Source of the DNA: Apostichopus japonicus
Taxonomy: Eukaryota; Echinodermata; Holothuroidea; Aspidochirotida; Stichopodidae
Direction of reading: 5' to 3'
Assembly: GCF_037975245.1 (NCBI RefSeq)
Contig: NC_092576.1
Location: 1,436,501 to 1,500,500, forward strand
DNA: 64,000 nt
In this document: positions 10,916 through 20,937 of the stretch, one piece after another
Numbering within the stretch: the stretch's first letter is position 1
Layout of the letters: every line of letters begins with the position of its first letter
Made by a program: the position numbers and the translations under genes
Notes under the pieces: generated by a model
Told to the model about the DNA's origin: nothing
Seen by the model: only the letters and a program-made list of their open reading frames with translations
Databases searched by the model: none

Positions 10916-13900
10916 TGGCAAGACAGTAGAAAATCATCCCATAATATCCCCTTCTAGTAGATTATAACCCTGCATTCCTATCATTAATAAGATGCTGCAT
11001 AGAACCTCAATTGTGAATGCTATGCATTCTCCAAGGATTTATGGAAAAAATGCCCACAGTAGCTGAATGTTAACTTAAACATAAGCAATGTAAACTTACC
11101 TAAATTTTCAGGAGTTAACATGGGCAACATCTGCAACATTAATAAAATCAAATGGAAAATGGAATTACTTCTCACAGTCTCTTAGTCTTTTACCATATCT
11201 TGACATAATTTTGAACCTGTCACAATAAATCAAAACTTATATATTATTTATAGAATTAAATGGAAAATGGAATTACTTCTCACAGTCTCTTAGTCTTTTA
11301 CCATATCTTGACATAATTTTGAACCTGTCACAATAAATCAAAACTTATATATTATTTATAGAATTAAATATAGAGAAAGACGAGTTTAATTTGTTTCGTT
11401 AGTTACTGAAATCGAATGTGACTGTAGCAGTCTATGTATTTCAAAATTCAAAGTTTTCTTACGTTGAGTCAAGATGTTATTGGCGTTTGTGTGGTAAAAT
11501 TTGGTTAGGACTACTATGTCGATTAAACATGTAGATGAGATTGATAACTTTGAACAATGCCGTCTTTAAATGGGTTTGTTGTACATGTCATTTTAGACTT
11601 ATGTTTTCCGTTGAATGTTCAACTTTAAAGCTAATGGCTCTGTTTGGAAAGGGTTTAACTATCGACTGTTTTATTAACATTGCTGTTGACAAAGAGGTTA
11701 TTTAACTGGATAATTGTCTTCGAATGACAACCGTCAATCATTTGTGATGAGACTGCAGTAATCTTGCCTTAATAGGTCAATAGTTTAATTTGCATCCGTG
11801 TTTAGGTGCACGAATGATTGTCTATGGTGTAACAACTATCGATAATTTTAATAAAAATTGTAGTTTGACAAGCGTTAGGAATTGTCAATATACTCTTATT
11901 AATTCCAGAAAATGTTATAGTGATAGCATTAGGCACGGCAGGGCCCATTTTGCAGCGAGACGGCTGAAACCACAATTGATCGAACTTACAATTCTCTGTG
12001 AAGTCAAGACAAAGTTAATTTTTTGACTTATTCCGATCTTTCCTTTATTTATTTTGCGTTCATGCAAGTGCATTATTTTGTTATCGGAATTTTTCAATGA
12101 AACTTTTAGGCATGCATGGCAAAACTCACCCCCCCCCCTGGCTCTGCCGTTGCTGATGATAGGAATATGGATGTGACAAAACGCAGGATTTTCTATGAAA
12201 AGGATTGTTTTCTGAGTATTTAGTCACTCCAGGTATGATGCTATTAAGATGTTCAGTTGTTATTCAGTTGGTGTATATTTGAAGGAAAAGGTTTGCTGAT
12301 GTTGGTGTTGTCCATTGAACTTGAAACGGAGTAGGTTCTGTGGATATTGGTTTGCTACTATATTATTTGTTAGCAGTGTAAAATAACCATCTGTTATCGT
12401 AACGCTGTATAAATAACTGTCTAAATACCTCGTCATCCACAATGTCGGTGAAGTTAATCTTCTTCCAGGCTGTTAATAAAGAGAAAACGTATAAAGTGTG
12501 TCTCATTTATTCGTGTATTGGCGTCTCCATAGACCATAGGCACCTCCCATCCATAATGATGCCTCATCTACCAGCCTTTATAAACTTGTCAAATCTACGT
12601 AAATTTCTTGTTTTTATTTAAATATGACAGAAATATGATTACAATCTTGTGATCATTTACAAACAGTGACATTATTTATCGAAAACAGTTTAAATCAAAA
12701 TTGAATGATGATTCATAAGATGATAACTTTTCCTACACCATGTGAATCATACTCAAGAGCATATTACTCCATACAGCCACTGCAATGTTACGTATAAACA
12801 GAGGTAAAACAATAATGTTTAATATATTCAAATCTTACCAATACTCCAAAAAGTATCTTATTATCATGTTTTTTATTATGTCAGGGATTAAGAGAGATAA
12901 CAAAATCCCAAATCTTTTCCACAATAACATATACAAAAGACATTGAACGTCCATTCTTTCCACAATGTGCGTTGGTAACACAATCGCTTTCGACGAGTTT
13001 TGCACGGTTTTGGTATAATCATTACCTCTTTTGAGCTTACACGTTGATGTAGGAAGTACGTTCAATGTTGTGAGGCAGCGCCTGCTTTAAAGAGTTTTTA
13101 GTCTGGGGTAGCAGGGGTGGTAAGGTGAGCATTAACTTCCAATGGCAGTGGGACATAGGAATTTTGATATGGGGAGCAAGCCACAGAGTTACTTGAAAAG
13201 TTTTTCCTATTTAAAATGGATCCTCTGTGCATTCCGTACCACAAATTGCAGTATTTCAATATTGGTTTTTTTTTCAGAAGGGGTCACATTCTTATTACGT
13301 CTTTTATATTTTAGCAAAAGGGCATCTCTTTGACAAAACGGACACTTCTTATTATCCAAATTATAAACTGATTGTTTGTATTAACAAAGGGAAACTTGTA
13401 ATTGATGGAAAGGGCACCAATGTGTTTCTTAACAAGACTGTGTATGTGTTGCAGGGTGAGGATGGCAATTGCCCACCCCCCCCCCCCGCCCCAACACCCT
13501 GTGCTCTCCGGGTTTGAAATCCCTGCTGTGATGTATATTGACATCAAAAGTGTACGCCCTTATGAATTATATTATTAGTGGCCCAACTTACCCATAGATT
13601 TCTTGCAGGAAAATGATATTGCTACTATCACCGCAATAGTAAAAGGAAACACAAGCGACAACGAAAATAATAATTTTCCAAGTGTGGTAGACAACAGTTT
13701 TTCTATCGTTGACATCTCGATCACTGCGTGGAAAACAAATAAGTTCAAAATAAATAATAATGAGACTAAAGGAGTTTGTATAAAGATTGACTTTAATATT
13801 TTCTTTCAGTAAAATTAAGTATACTACTTTTTGGCTTGGATAGGAAATGGGTCATAAGATGCATAAATTAATGTAAAAACTCACCTTGCGGAACTAGAAG

Positions 13901-16688
13901 GTCGAGTCGTTTTGACCAGGTCGACCAATCCAGGGGTAAATCTACATTTTCATCTACAAAACATTCCACTTGTATAGTGTCAGATGAATCGTCCTCGGTA
14001 GAATATTCCGACGAGAATGTTATGTCATAAGTGGATCCTTCGCTTGCTTCTGTAACTGTCAATATTCCTTTTTGGAACTTGTTTTGAGACGATTCATCAA
14101 CGAAACGCCATTGAAGTGAAACAATCGGACGAATTCTGTGTAATCTACAAGTTAGTGTTCCAGTTCGTTTGACAGAAAGCAAACAATTCTGTTGTGCGAT
14201 GCAACCGTCCACGGTAAGGTACTGAGGATTAGGTTGAACTGTAAGAGCCGATGAGAAGAATCATTGTTGTAACTTTCATAGTGATATAGATTAACATGAT
14301 AGGCCTGATCAATAGTGGGATATAATACTGTTCTGTATAGTTCATCGTGAACATGTAGCAAAAGAAGAATATTCATCTCAAACGATAGACTTTTCAATCT
14401 CAAAATATCAACTTATCTTGAGGAAAAACTTCGACGAATTATTGAGATATGAAACAAAGATGTTATTGTTTGACGATTAGCTGTCAATTTCCACGTACGG
14501 GAATGTACTTCACGCATTTCGTTTACAGCGATACCGATAAGCAATACACTGCATGGGGCATGCTTGCTGTGTTCAATTTTTTTAAATGATTATAGTTAGT
14601 TATTATTGGTTGTGAGGCTTGTGTTCAATGCTAACATTTACTGTTCTTTACCTAAATATTGGCAAGGAACCATTATAAATCCATGGCTTTTTGATTTTCC
14701 TTTCACTTAACGCAACACGGACAACAATGTTCAGAGCATCCAACTTGTCAGGGATTTCAAAACCATATTGAGGATGTATCTGTTCTTATCTTATCACATG
14801 TTATCCTTCAAGGAATGTATGTTTGCGAATTTTAGTACAGGAAACGTACTCGTTTGGGATGTTTTCACTGTCTCACTATGACCGTTTCTTGTGAAATAAT
14901 GCGCTTTTGAAAACAAATGCATTTAAATTAAATATTGGCAACGACTGTGAAAGAAATAGATTTCCTTTTGGAAATTCAATTTCATCCTACAGAATGCAGC
15001 TGAAGCCAACTGTGTTCGGTAAACATTCTCATACAAGACATCGTTACAGATGAAAAATGATACAATCACCTACCGTATACAGTGATGTTGACTGTTGTTA
15101 CCTTCTCCCGTATCCCATTGCCTGTGACGCATGCGTAAATACCGTCATCTTTTACAGTAATATCAGGTATCACCAAATTACTGTAATTTGTTATGTAATA
15201 TCGGTCATTTGTTTCATTTATCCAGTAACCTTGCCACATTACATTATATGCGATATTGTGAGCCACAACTTCAGTCTCCTGTCTTATCCATATGACGTAG
15301 AGTGTTGAATTATATGAGCTACATGAGCAGTTGATATTAACGTTTTCACCCTTTTCTGCAAACATTTGTACAGGCTTGACTTCAGTGCTATTAAAACCAT
15401 TACTGCTTTGTACAAGAATCGCTGTTTCGTTATTCTCCATCAACACTGGAGGTTCGTTAACTGTGCAAACATATAGAGTTACAAAAGCCCTGATAGGCAA
15501 ATTCATAACAACTGTCGAGGTATGCAAATGGTTTTGTTGTTGTAGCAAAGGAGTTGCCATCAACTGTTCATCTCCATAGACTGTTCTTGTCACTAATGTT
15601 AGGTTCACGGCAGGTCTTGAGTCGTTAACGTAGCAGAACATCATCACTGGTTGATCGATTTTCCAGAAGCAAACTCTTTTGTCTCCACAAATGTTGATTG
15701 TAGGAAATTTCTGTCTTGGTTTTACTGTGAGTCGGAAAGCAAAAGCCATGGATATATTTGTCTATATAGTGAACAAGGGTATATAGATGCTTTGTTGAAA
15801 ACATAAGAACCTTAGCAGTTGACTTCTTTCCCCTTGGGAGACAAGGTTATTGTGAAGGAAATAAGGAACTGCATCTTGACTAGTTCTGTAGTTAGAACGA
15901 GATTTGTTTTACGTTTCTATATCTCTCAATAGTAGGATTTCAATCACTATAATGACCTCAGTATTGACATATATATACAACACTTTAATTAAACGCAAGG
16001 AAGATTCATCGATACTTTCCATAGTGTTGATATTTTAGGGGAAAATTGGTCGCTTTGTACTTACCTATGGCAAAGACTGAAACGTTGATTGTTACCGGTG
16101 CCTCCGTTATGGCTTTAAACATAATGACAGTAAAAACATGCTCGTGTTGAAGGGAAACATTTGTAATAACAAGAGAGCCATTTGGAAAAACGTCAAATTC
16201 TCCGGACAGATAACCTTCTCCATCTTTCTGTGAATTTGTGTAGTAAATTATCGGTCGAGACTCATCTGAAACCTCAGTTGAATTATACCAATAAACTCCA
16301 AAAAATTGATCAACAAAGGCACAGCTAACAGTGCCAGGTCGCCCAAATTCTAGATACTGGGGAGAGTTGCATGCTGATCCACCTTGTTCACCTACATAAA
16401 TGATAATTATAAGGAAAGAATTTATTAAAATGAGTTATGTCGAATAATCAGATGGTTTAATGCACCATATGACATGTTGGTGTCTACCAGATGCAAATTA
16501 GACGAGCACCCGTGTACTGTGTTACATAATTATTTTAATTTCGATGGACGTAAGCACCAAGCAATGCACACAAGTCAGTTATAACAAATACTGGCCACTA
16601 TGGAATGAACAAAAATCTTACCTGATGAAAAGCACGTGATATTCACATAAACAATGACTAATGTGATGGTGAGAGCAGTCTTATCCAT
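7624..16688 (-). CDS. Gene A: Ig(x4)-TM-NACHT-LRR receptor (whole locus)
   Basis: This is a predicted multi-exon gene transcribed leftward. Exons in order: 16688-16622 (signal peptide), 16391-16065 (Ig1), 15724-15074 (Ig2 and Ig3), 14238-13885 (Ig4), 13723-13592 (TM), 10729-9222 (NACHT), 8512-8319 (LRR) and 7700-7624 (LRR, weak). Every junction from exon 1 to the NACHT exon is phase 1 with GT/AG ends. The predicted chain is about 1,100 residues: signal 1-22, Ig 23-466, TM about 483-503, NACHT 511-1013, then LRR. The NACHT exon has no in-frame ATG before its P-loop, so it must be spliced to an upstream exon; the TM exon is the nearest with matching phase. The predicted topology is a surface receptor with an intracellular NTPase. 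The terminal exon was not identified. NLRs are usually soluble, so an Ig ectodomain is unusual. Joining of the two halves in one mRNA is inferred. Confidence 0.7.
8319..8512 (-). CDS. Gene A exon 7: leucine-rich repeat segment
   Basis: About 64 codons contain leucine-rich repeat patterning: LDTLTVSF, then [20 protein letters not shown] and [11 protein letters not shown]. The spacing resembles ribonuclease-inhibitor-type LRRs at the C-terminus of animal NLR proteins. The acceptor is read as 'tatagag', which gives phase 0 and fits the phase-0 end of the NACHT exon. The donor is 'AG/GTTTGT', leaving phase 2. Using the AG two bases earlier would shift the frame away from this match. A SINE sits in the intron between this exon and the NACHT exon. 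LRRs typically serve ligand sensing or autoinhibition in NLRs; that role here is inference. Confidence 0.5.
8706..9004 (+). repeat. tRNA-derived SINE, copy 1
   Basis: The head is tRNA-like, with a box A ('tggccgagtgataaagg') and box B ('ggttcgggtttc') and the style of a Ser/Leu tRNA. A unique body follows ('aagccacccgacgtgtaag', 'gggcttttcccacattt') and then a trinucleotide (ATT)n-type tail. The same head-body-tail order recurs at 29718-30003. The copy lies in the intron between the NACHT and LRR exons of gene A, antisense to the gene. Its box motifs are better preserved than those of the second copy. Confidence 0.8.
9222..10729 (-). CDS. Gene A exon 6: NACHT NTPase domain
   Basis: A single 1508-nt exon encodes about 503 residues (predicted 511-1013). 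It opens with a basic helix ([20 protein letters not shown]) and a 'LKPLP' lead-in typical of invertebrate NLR genes. Next come Walker A GDSGFGKT (about 589-596), Walker B-like IIVLDGFNR (about 664-672), a sensor-like [11 protein letters not shown], the [11 protein letters not shown] motif, a '[10 protein letters not shown]' helix and a C-terminal '[12 protein letters not shown]' motif matching the F.H.tf.EY.AA signature. The family (STAND ATPases) oligomerises on nucleotide exchange to signal. Unusual points are that DE of the usual DGLDE is NR and the sensor Arg of TSRP is replaced by Ala. The acceptor is phase 1 ('cctgtgtccag') and the donor is GTAAGT in phase 0. There is no in-frame ATG before the P-loop, so it is an internal exon. 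Confidence 0.9.
10805..10914. repeat. (TA)n microsatellite upstream of the NACHT exon
   Basis: A nearly pure TA tract lies about 75 bp upstream (in the gene's sense) of the NACHT exon acceptor. Any Tyr/Ile open frame here is repeat translation. Confidence 0.95.
10915..13591 (-). other. Gene A intron between TM and NACHT exons
   Basis: A 2.86-kb intron by the exon model. It contains the 108-bp tandem duplication at 11150-11365, a C-run at 12127-12138 and a second C-run at about 13479-13489. I see no further open exon with protein-like composition, but a short cytoplasmic linker exon could be missed by eye. Confidence 0.5.
11150..11365. repeat. Perfect 108-bp tandem duplication
   Basis: Two adjacent copies, beginning 'aaatggaaaatggaatta' at 11150 and 11258, appear identical along their length. 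A few bases of a third unit follow. The identity implies a recent duplication or assembly slippage. Confidence 0.9.
13592..13723 (-). CDS. Gene A exon 5: transmembrane segment
   Basis: This exon has 132 nt, is phase 1 at both ends, and lies between 'ccacgcag' and a GTAAGT donor. It encodes a short juxtamembrane stretch ([16 protein letters not shown]), about 20 hydrophobic residues ([14 protein letters not shown]) and a stop-transfer basic end (CKKSM). This gives single-pass type I topology with Ig domains outside and NACHT inside. It lies 161 bp from the Ig4 exon. Gene B has the positional equivalent at 46854-46969. Confidence 0.8.
13885..14238 (-). CDS. Gene A exon 4: Ig-like domain 4
   Basis: A 354-nt exon of 118 codons, phase 1-1, acceptor 'ctcttacag' and donor GTGAGT. 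It encodes an Ig-like fold: a CIAQQNC motif, B-strand Cys in TLTCRLH, a core Trp in SLQWRF, and an F-strand-like Cys in VECFV. It is exactly the same length as its gene B counterpart (47251-47604), which keeps the Cys residues but changes the Trp. This is the membrane-proximal extracellular domain. Confidence 0.85.
15074..15724 (-). CDS. Gene A exon 3: Ig-like domains 2 and 3
   Basis: A 651-nt exon of 217 codons, phase 1-1, encodes two Ig-like domains in one exon. The first has a CGDKRVC pair, B-strand Cys in [11 protein letters not shown] and F-strand Cys in [10 protein letters not shown]. The second has NINCSCSS, a core Trp in YVIWIRQE and the canonical [11 protein letters not shown]-strand. 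Several N-x-S/T glycosylation sites support an extracellular location. Ends are acceptor 'ccgactcacag' and donor GTAGGT. The in-frame ATG upstream of the acceptor lies in intron sequence and is unlikely to be the start. Confidence 0.88.
16065..16391 (-). CDS. Gene A exon 2: Ig-like domain 1
   Basis: A 327-nt exon of 109 codons, phase 1-1, acceptor 'atttatgtag' and donor GTAAGT. It encodes a V-like domain beginning [17 protein letters not shown] with a B-strand Cys (TVSCAF), core Trp (GVYWYN) and an E-strand '[11 protein letters not shown]'. The F strand reads [10 protein letters not shown] and lacks the usual Cys. Gene B has the same substitution (HEHVFTVVMF), so it is a family property and not damage. 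A second Cys near the N-terminus may provide an alternative disulfide. Confidence 0.85.
16622..16688 (-). CDS. Gene A exon 1: start codon and signal peptide
   Basis: The exon starts at ATG (16688) and encodes [19 protein letters not shown] and a few residues more, a hydrophobic secretion signal. It then meets a GTAAGA donor in phase 1, the standard signal-exon arrangement of Ig-superfamily genes. The start is chosen because it is followed directly by the hydrophobic core and the frame closes into the phase-1 Ig1 exon 230 bp away. Gene B has an equivalent 52-nt exon. Confidence 0.8.
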
Positions 16689-19219
16689 TTTGATTGTAAT
16701 ATTCGTGGAGCTGAAAGAAGATCAAGAACCCCCAAATCCGCGTTGAATAGTTGATTGTCAAGCGTTAATAGTAAATATGAAGTCAAAGTCAGTGAAACTA
16801 TCAAACAATTTCAGTGCTAATAAGTAATACTGCAGCTAAATAAAAGAAGAATTTTATTAATAGTAATGCATCTTTAACTATTTCGGTTTCCATGATGCTC
16901 TTTAAAATTGAATCGATGATGAAGTCGGCGATTCAGTACAGATATAAAGGTTATTGTTAATCCATTGTTCTATAAATTCTACTTAACTCCACCAAAACTG
17001 TTCCTTTGACTTTTTGTACACCATCTGGGTACCAAAGGATGTGAGCATCATGTTTGATCTCTAGAGTAAGGCAAAATATGTCACTCAAAACAGAACTAGC
17101 ATTTGTTCGATACAGGTGACAAAGCCTACAGTGGAATGACGACCCTCCTTACTGGTTTCGAACCTCTGGACATAAAATATATATATGTATTCTCTAAATT
17201 GCTTATTTAGCATAAAACAATATACATTGACTAAGAGGAAGAGCTATTGATGCCTAAACCGTGCCTACACATTGTCCACTGTATTCCTTACCTATGTCAC
17301 TATCGAGTTTCCCTCGTTGAAGTACAGGTCTACCAAAAATATGTTTAATCTCTCTATTCTTAAACCACTACAACATTTGATAAAAGTCAGCCCTGGAGGA
17401 CTCCGGTCCAGTTTATTCTGGGCTATCATTAGGCTCAGTCACTTTATTCATGTATCAGCTAGACTGCAAACTTTACAGCATATAACCAACTGGTCCAATT
17501 GTTATACCATAACAAGGAATAATACAATAATACAAACATAAAACCTGAAGCAATTCCTACCATGATACTTCCTCTTAGTGAAGTGAGTTTCATGGTAGAT
17601 GTTGATACAGCTTACAATGTATAGTTCACTTAGTCAAACAATATTAAAATATAAGTCATTCAGAATTCAACCAGATCAAAGTACCACTATGAAACAAGTC
17701 GCAATAAACATGAGTGATCTTTGGTCCCATATTGCGAATGAACAGTTCACCACAACTTGTTACAATGTATACTTAGTTTAAAGATAAATAATACATTTAA
17801 AGGGAGTCAGCTTGACAGACTCTTTATCCTCAGCGTCCTTGTGCATTTCTTTACTAACCTATGACTGCAATAGCTTTATGATATTAAAGCTGTACAGATT
17901 TTACACTGTTATAATATGTGTGTAAACATCATAGTACATAGCCATTATATGTGCTCAACATAAGCGTGCATATGCTATATACTATTACACTATTATTCTG
18001 AGAGGAAATGAGGACGTAACTTAGGATAAATTGTGCTGTGCTGAGCATATGGCTTCCTTTGTAATTCATAGACATAGGCCCCTAGCATTCTATCTATCTA
18101 TATTACAGAGTCTCAGAAATGGGCATGACTGTAATAAATGACTTAAGGCTTACCACTGAAATACTCGTGCCCCCCCCCCCCCCCCCCGCAACCTATAACA
18201 AATATAATTGAAATTACTGTTTTGTAATGGTAATGCAGCATAATCCAGGTACAACTATGTAACAAAGAAAGTATAATTTTACATGCTGTCCTTTTTCCCA
18301 TACCGAAAGTTATATTACATTCAACTTAGAAAGAAGCAGTGTTCATTGTGACCCTCTATAGTTTTTTGAAATGATCTTTGGCCGGCATTACCAGGGTGAA
18401 CCAATCGGGGTATCAACTTAAGATTATACTTATGAAGCCAGGTAACATTATCTTTACCAATGCAGAAAGAAAGTCGGCCTTAAGGTAGTATGCCTATAGA
18501 CTCTCATGCAATGTTTTAAACATCACTTTGCATACTGGCCGGACTCCAGTATACTTGTTATGACTTGTTTTTGAACTCGGACTTGGCTCGTAATCGTACC
18601 TAGTGGGCTAGTACTCGGTTGAGACTCAAACCAGGTGTATTCAACTACAGCCCTTGTAATGTTTTATTTTAATACCGTCGACTATTACAGAATGAGCGTG
18701 CTAAGCTTAGAGTGAAACAAAAACTAACTACAACTATATCACCCGAGTTAATTCTTCATTTTTTTTTATTATGCATGTTCAATTTGATATGCATTGTATA
18801 ATTATAATGCATACGTTTTTTTTATGATGATGCTGTAAATTCTCACGCTGGTTAATCACATGGTCATTGTCCGGTTTGAATCTTGACTTTTACGCTGCTT
18901 ATTATGTGTGTGAAACAATACACTACAGACCATATGGTCAATTGTGTAACTTATTCACAAAACCGTGTTGACATAGCAAGCACTTCATATATTTTCCGTG
19001 GCATAAAAAGTTTTGAATAGATACTAACCGTTTCGGTTCCATTTTGTCGAACTATTAAATATGATATACATGAGAGACTCAATCTCTCTTTGAGTTACTA
19101 GTGTGAGTACAACTCAATTCTCAATTCGAGAATTCAAGAATTGAGAAAACATCGACAACAGCGGTACAAATAATTTTATCAAGATATATCCTACTTAGGT
19201 GATAAAGTTGGATCTCACC
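16689..19219. other. Divergent intergenic region between genes A and C
   Basis: This 2.5-kb spacer separates the start codons of gene A (leftward) and gene C (rightward), so it should contain both promoters. No CpG-rich segment or clear TATA box can be assigned by eye. It contains a dispersed repeat fragment (17035-17175) and a C-run (about 18170-18187). No open exon is recognised. Confidence 0.5.
17035..17175 (+). repeat. Dispersed repeat fragment
   Basis: About 140 bp match the reverse complement of 58190-58330; shared strings include 'tctctagagtaaggcaaa' and 'ggtttcgaacctctggaca'. In the 58-kb copy the match ends where a tRNA-like unit begins; here it ends in (TA)n. Confidence 0.7.
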
Positions 19220-19547
19220 ATGTCAGCAACGAAACTTGTTATCACGCTATCATTTGTTTCATTTATATCTGTCGGGCTCAATTTTCCGCCGGATCATCTG
19301 TTCGTTCCATTAGGACGTTTCGTAGTGTTAGATTGTGTTGTCGAAAGTCAGTCGAAAAGTTACTGGAAAAAGGAAGAAGACGTTTTATATATTGCCAGAA
19401 TTCCTACTTATCATAGATTTGCTGATTCTGTTTCACTGGCACTAAATTATTCTATTATTGTAAACTCTGTCAGTTCTGCACATGAAGGATCTTATAGCTG
19501 TTTTACTGGTAACATCACTATTGCAACATATACTCTCGGAATCGAAG
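19220..19547 (+). CDS. Gene C exon 1: signal peptide plus single V-like Ig domain
   Basis: ATG at 19220 (context 'tcaccatgt') opens a 109-codon exon. Residues 1-19 are a signal peptide (MSATKLVITLSFVSFISVG). Residues 22-109 form one Ig V-like domain with B-strand Cys39, core Trp49 (SYWKK) and F-strand HEGSYSCF with Cys94, the classic 55-residue spacing. The donor is 'GAAG/GTTTGT', phase 1. It is a clear paralogue of gene D, sharing SYW.K, FAD..SLA.NYS and HEG.Y.CF.GNIT. The gene is divergent from gene A. Downstream exons were not identified with confidence: the next 2 kb is a tandem triplication carrying copies of this exon's 3' end. A secreted or short receptor product is inferred. Confidence 0.75.
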
Positions 19548-20130
19548 GTTTGTATCTGAATCGGTAAATTTTTTTAGTAGATACACCACTTCAGTTGAAT
19601 TTCAAATTTTCATAATTCGGTTCATATAGACGACAAGTTGAAAAAGTTAAGTTAAACATGTGGCACGCAACATCTTTCGACTTAATATACAATGGGTCTG
19701 TTCTGACTTTTAACAACGCTGTAATATTCTTACACCTATAATTACGATATGACTTGAAGTTCTACTTTGTATGGTTTTAAGTCACCACAGACGAAAACCC
19801 CAGGTATTGAGAATTACTTTTTATAAGGAAACTACTAAAGGAAAGTATATATCAATTTGTGACACGTTTGTGATGCCTTTTTATCTGATTAGTTAATGAA
19901 ACCGAAGGGTTTCACCTCAGAGTCTGGTATAAAGCTGCAGTAGTTTCCTATACAATTACTTCAGTACTGAATAGAACCACTCACTCAGAAAAAAGGGTAG
20001 TACCATGAATTACTTTCGAATAGGGTATTGTTAACAAAGAGATACATATTTAATTCAAGAGGTAACAAGTTACTAATTACCCAGATTGTGATGGTATTTC
20101 ACATTATTTACTTTTATTTAAAATTTTTAG

Positions 20131-20238
20131 TATTCCCAATTACAAATATTGTTATTGTATAAAGTTCTAAACATGAAGGTTCTTATAGCTGTTTTACTGG
20201 TAACATCACTATTGCAACATGTACTCTCGGGATCGAAG
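20131..20238 (+). pseudogene. Half-V-domain exon copy 2 (in-frame stop)
   Basis: A 108-nt block follows 'aaatttttag' and ends at the GTTTGT donor. It encodes the F/G-strand half of the gene C V domain, but the frame meets TAA before the Ig part; copy 3 has TCA at the same place. It therefore cannot be included productively in that frame. Confidence 0.55.
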
Positions 20239-20829
20239 GTTTGTATCTGAATCGGTAAATGTTTAGTAGATACACCAGTTCAGTTGAATTTCAAATTATC
20301 ATTAAAAATTCGGTTCATATAGACGACAAGTTCAAAAAGTTAAGTTAAACATGTGGCACGCAACATCGTTCGACTTAATATGCAATGGGTCCGTTCTGAC
20401 TTTTAACAACGCTGTAATATTCTTACACCGATAATTACGTTATGACAAGAAGTTCTACTTTGTATGATGTTAAGTCACCACAGACGAAAACCCCAGGTAT
20501 TGAGAATTACTTTTTTATCATGAAACTACTGAAGGAAAGTCTATATCATTTTGTGACACATTTGTGATCACTTTTTATCTGATTAGTTAATGAAACCGAA
20601 GGGTCTCACCTCAGAGTCTGGTATAAAGCTGCAGTAGTTAGTTTCTTATACAATTACTTCAATACTGAATAGTATTACTCACTCAGAAAAAAGGGTAGTA
20701 CCAGGAATTACTTTCGAATACGGTATTGTTAACAAAGAGATACATATTTAATTCAAGAGGTAACAAGTTACTAATTACCCAGATTGTGATGGTATTTCAC
20801 ATTATTTACTTTTATTTTAATAATTTTAG

Positions 20830-20937
20830 TATTCCCAATTACAAATATTGTTATTGTATCAAGTTCTAAACATGAAGGATCTTACAGCTGTTTTACTGGT
20901 AACATCACTATGGCAACATATACTCTCGGGATCGAAG
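20830..20937 (+). CDS. Half-V-domain exon copy 3 (open, phase 1-1)
   Basis: A 108-nt block is flanked by an acceptor-like 'aataattttag' and the same GTTTGT donor as gene C exon 1. It is open in the required phase and encodes SSKHEGSYSCFTGNIT and the G strand, preceded by about ten residues derived from intron sequence. Being phase 1-1 and a multiple of three, it could be spliced in without a frameshift. It lacks the B-strand Cys and the core Trp, so it is not a domain by itself. It may be a cryptic exon or inert duplicated DNA. Confidence 0.3.

Noticed and set aside
13603-13812. Plus-strand open frame opposite the gene A TM exon
   Set aside because: Shadow of the minus-strand TM exon, which has matching splice sites and phase.
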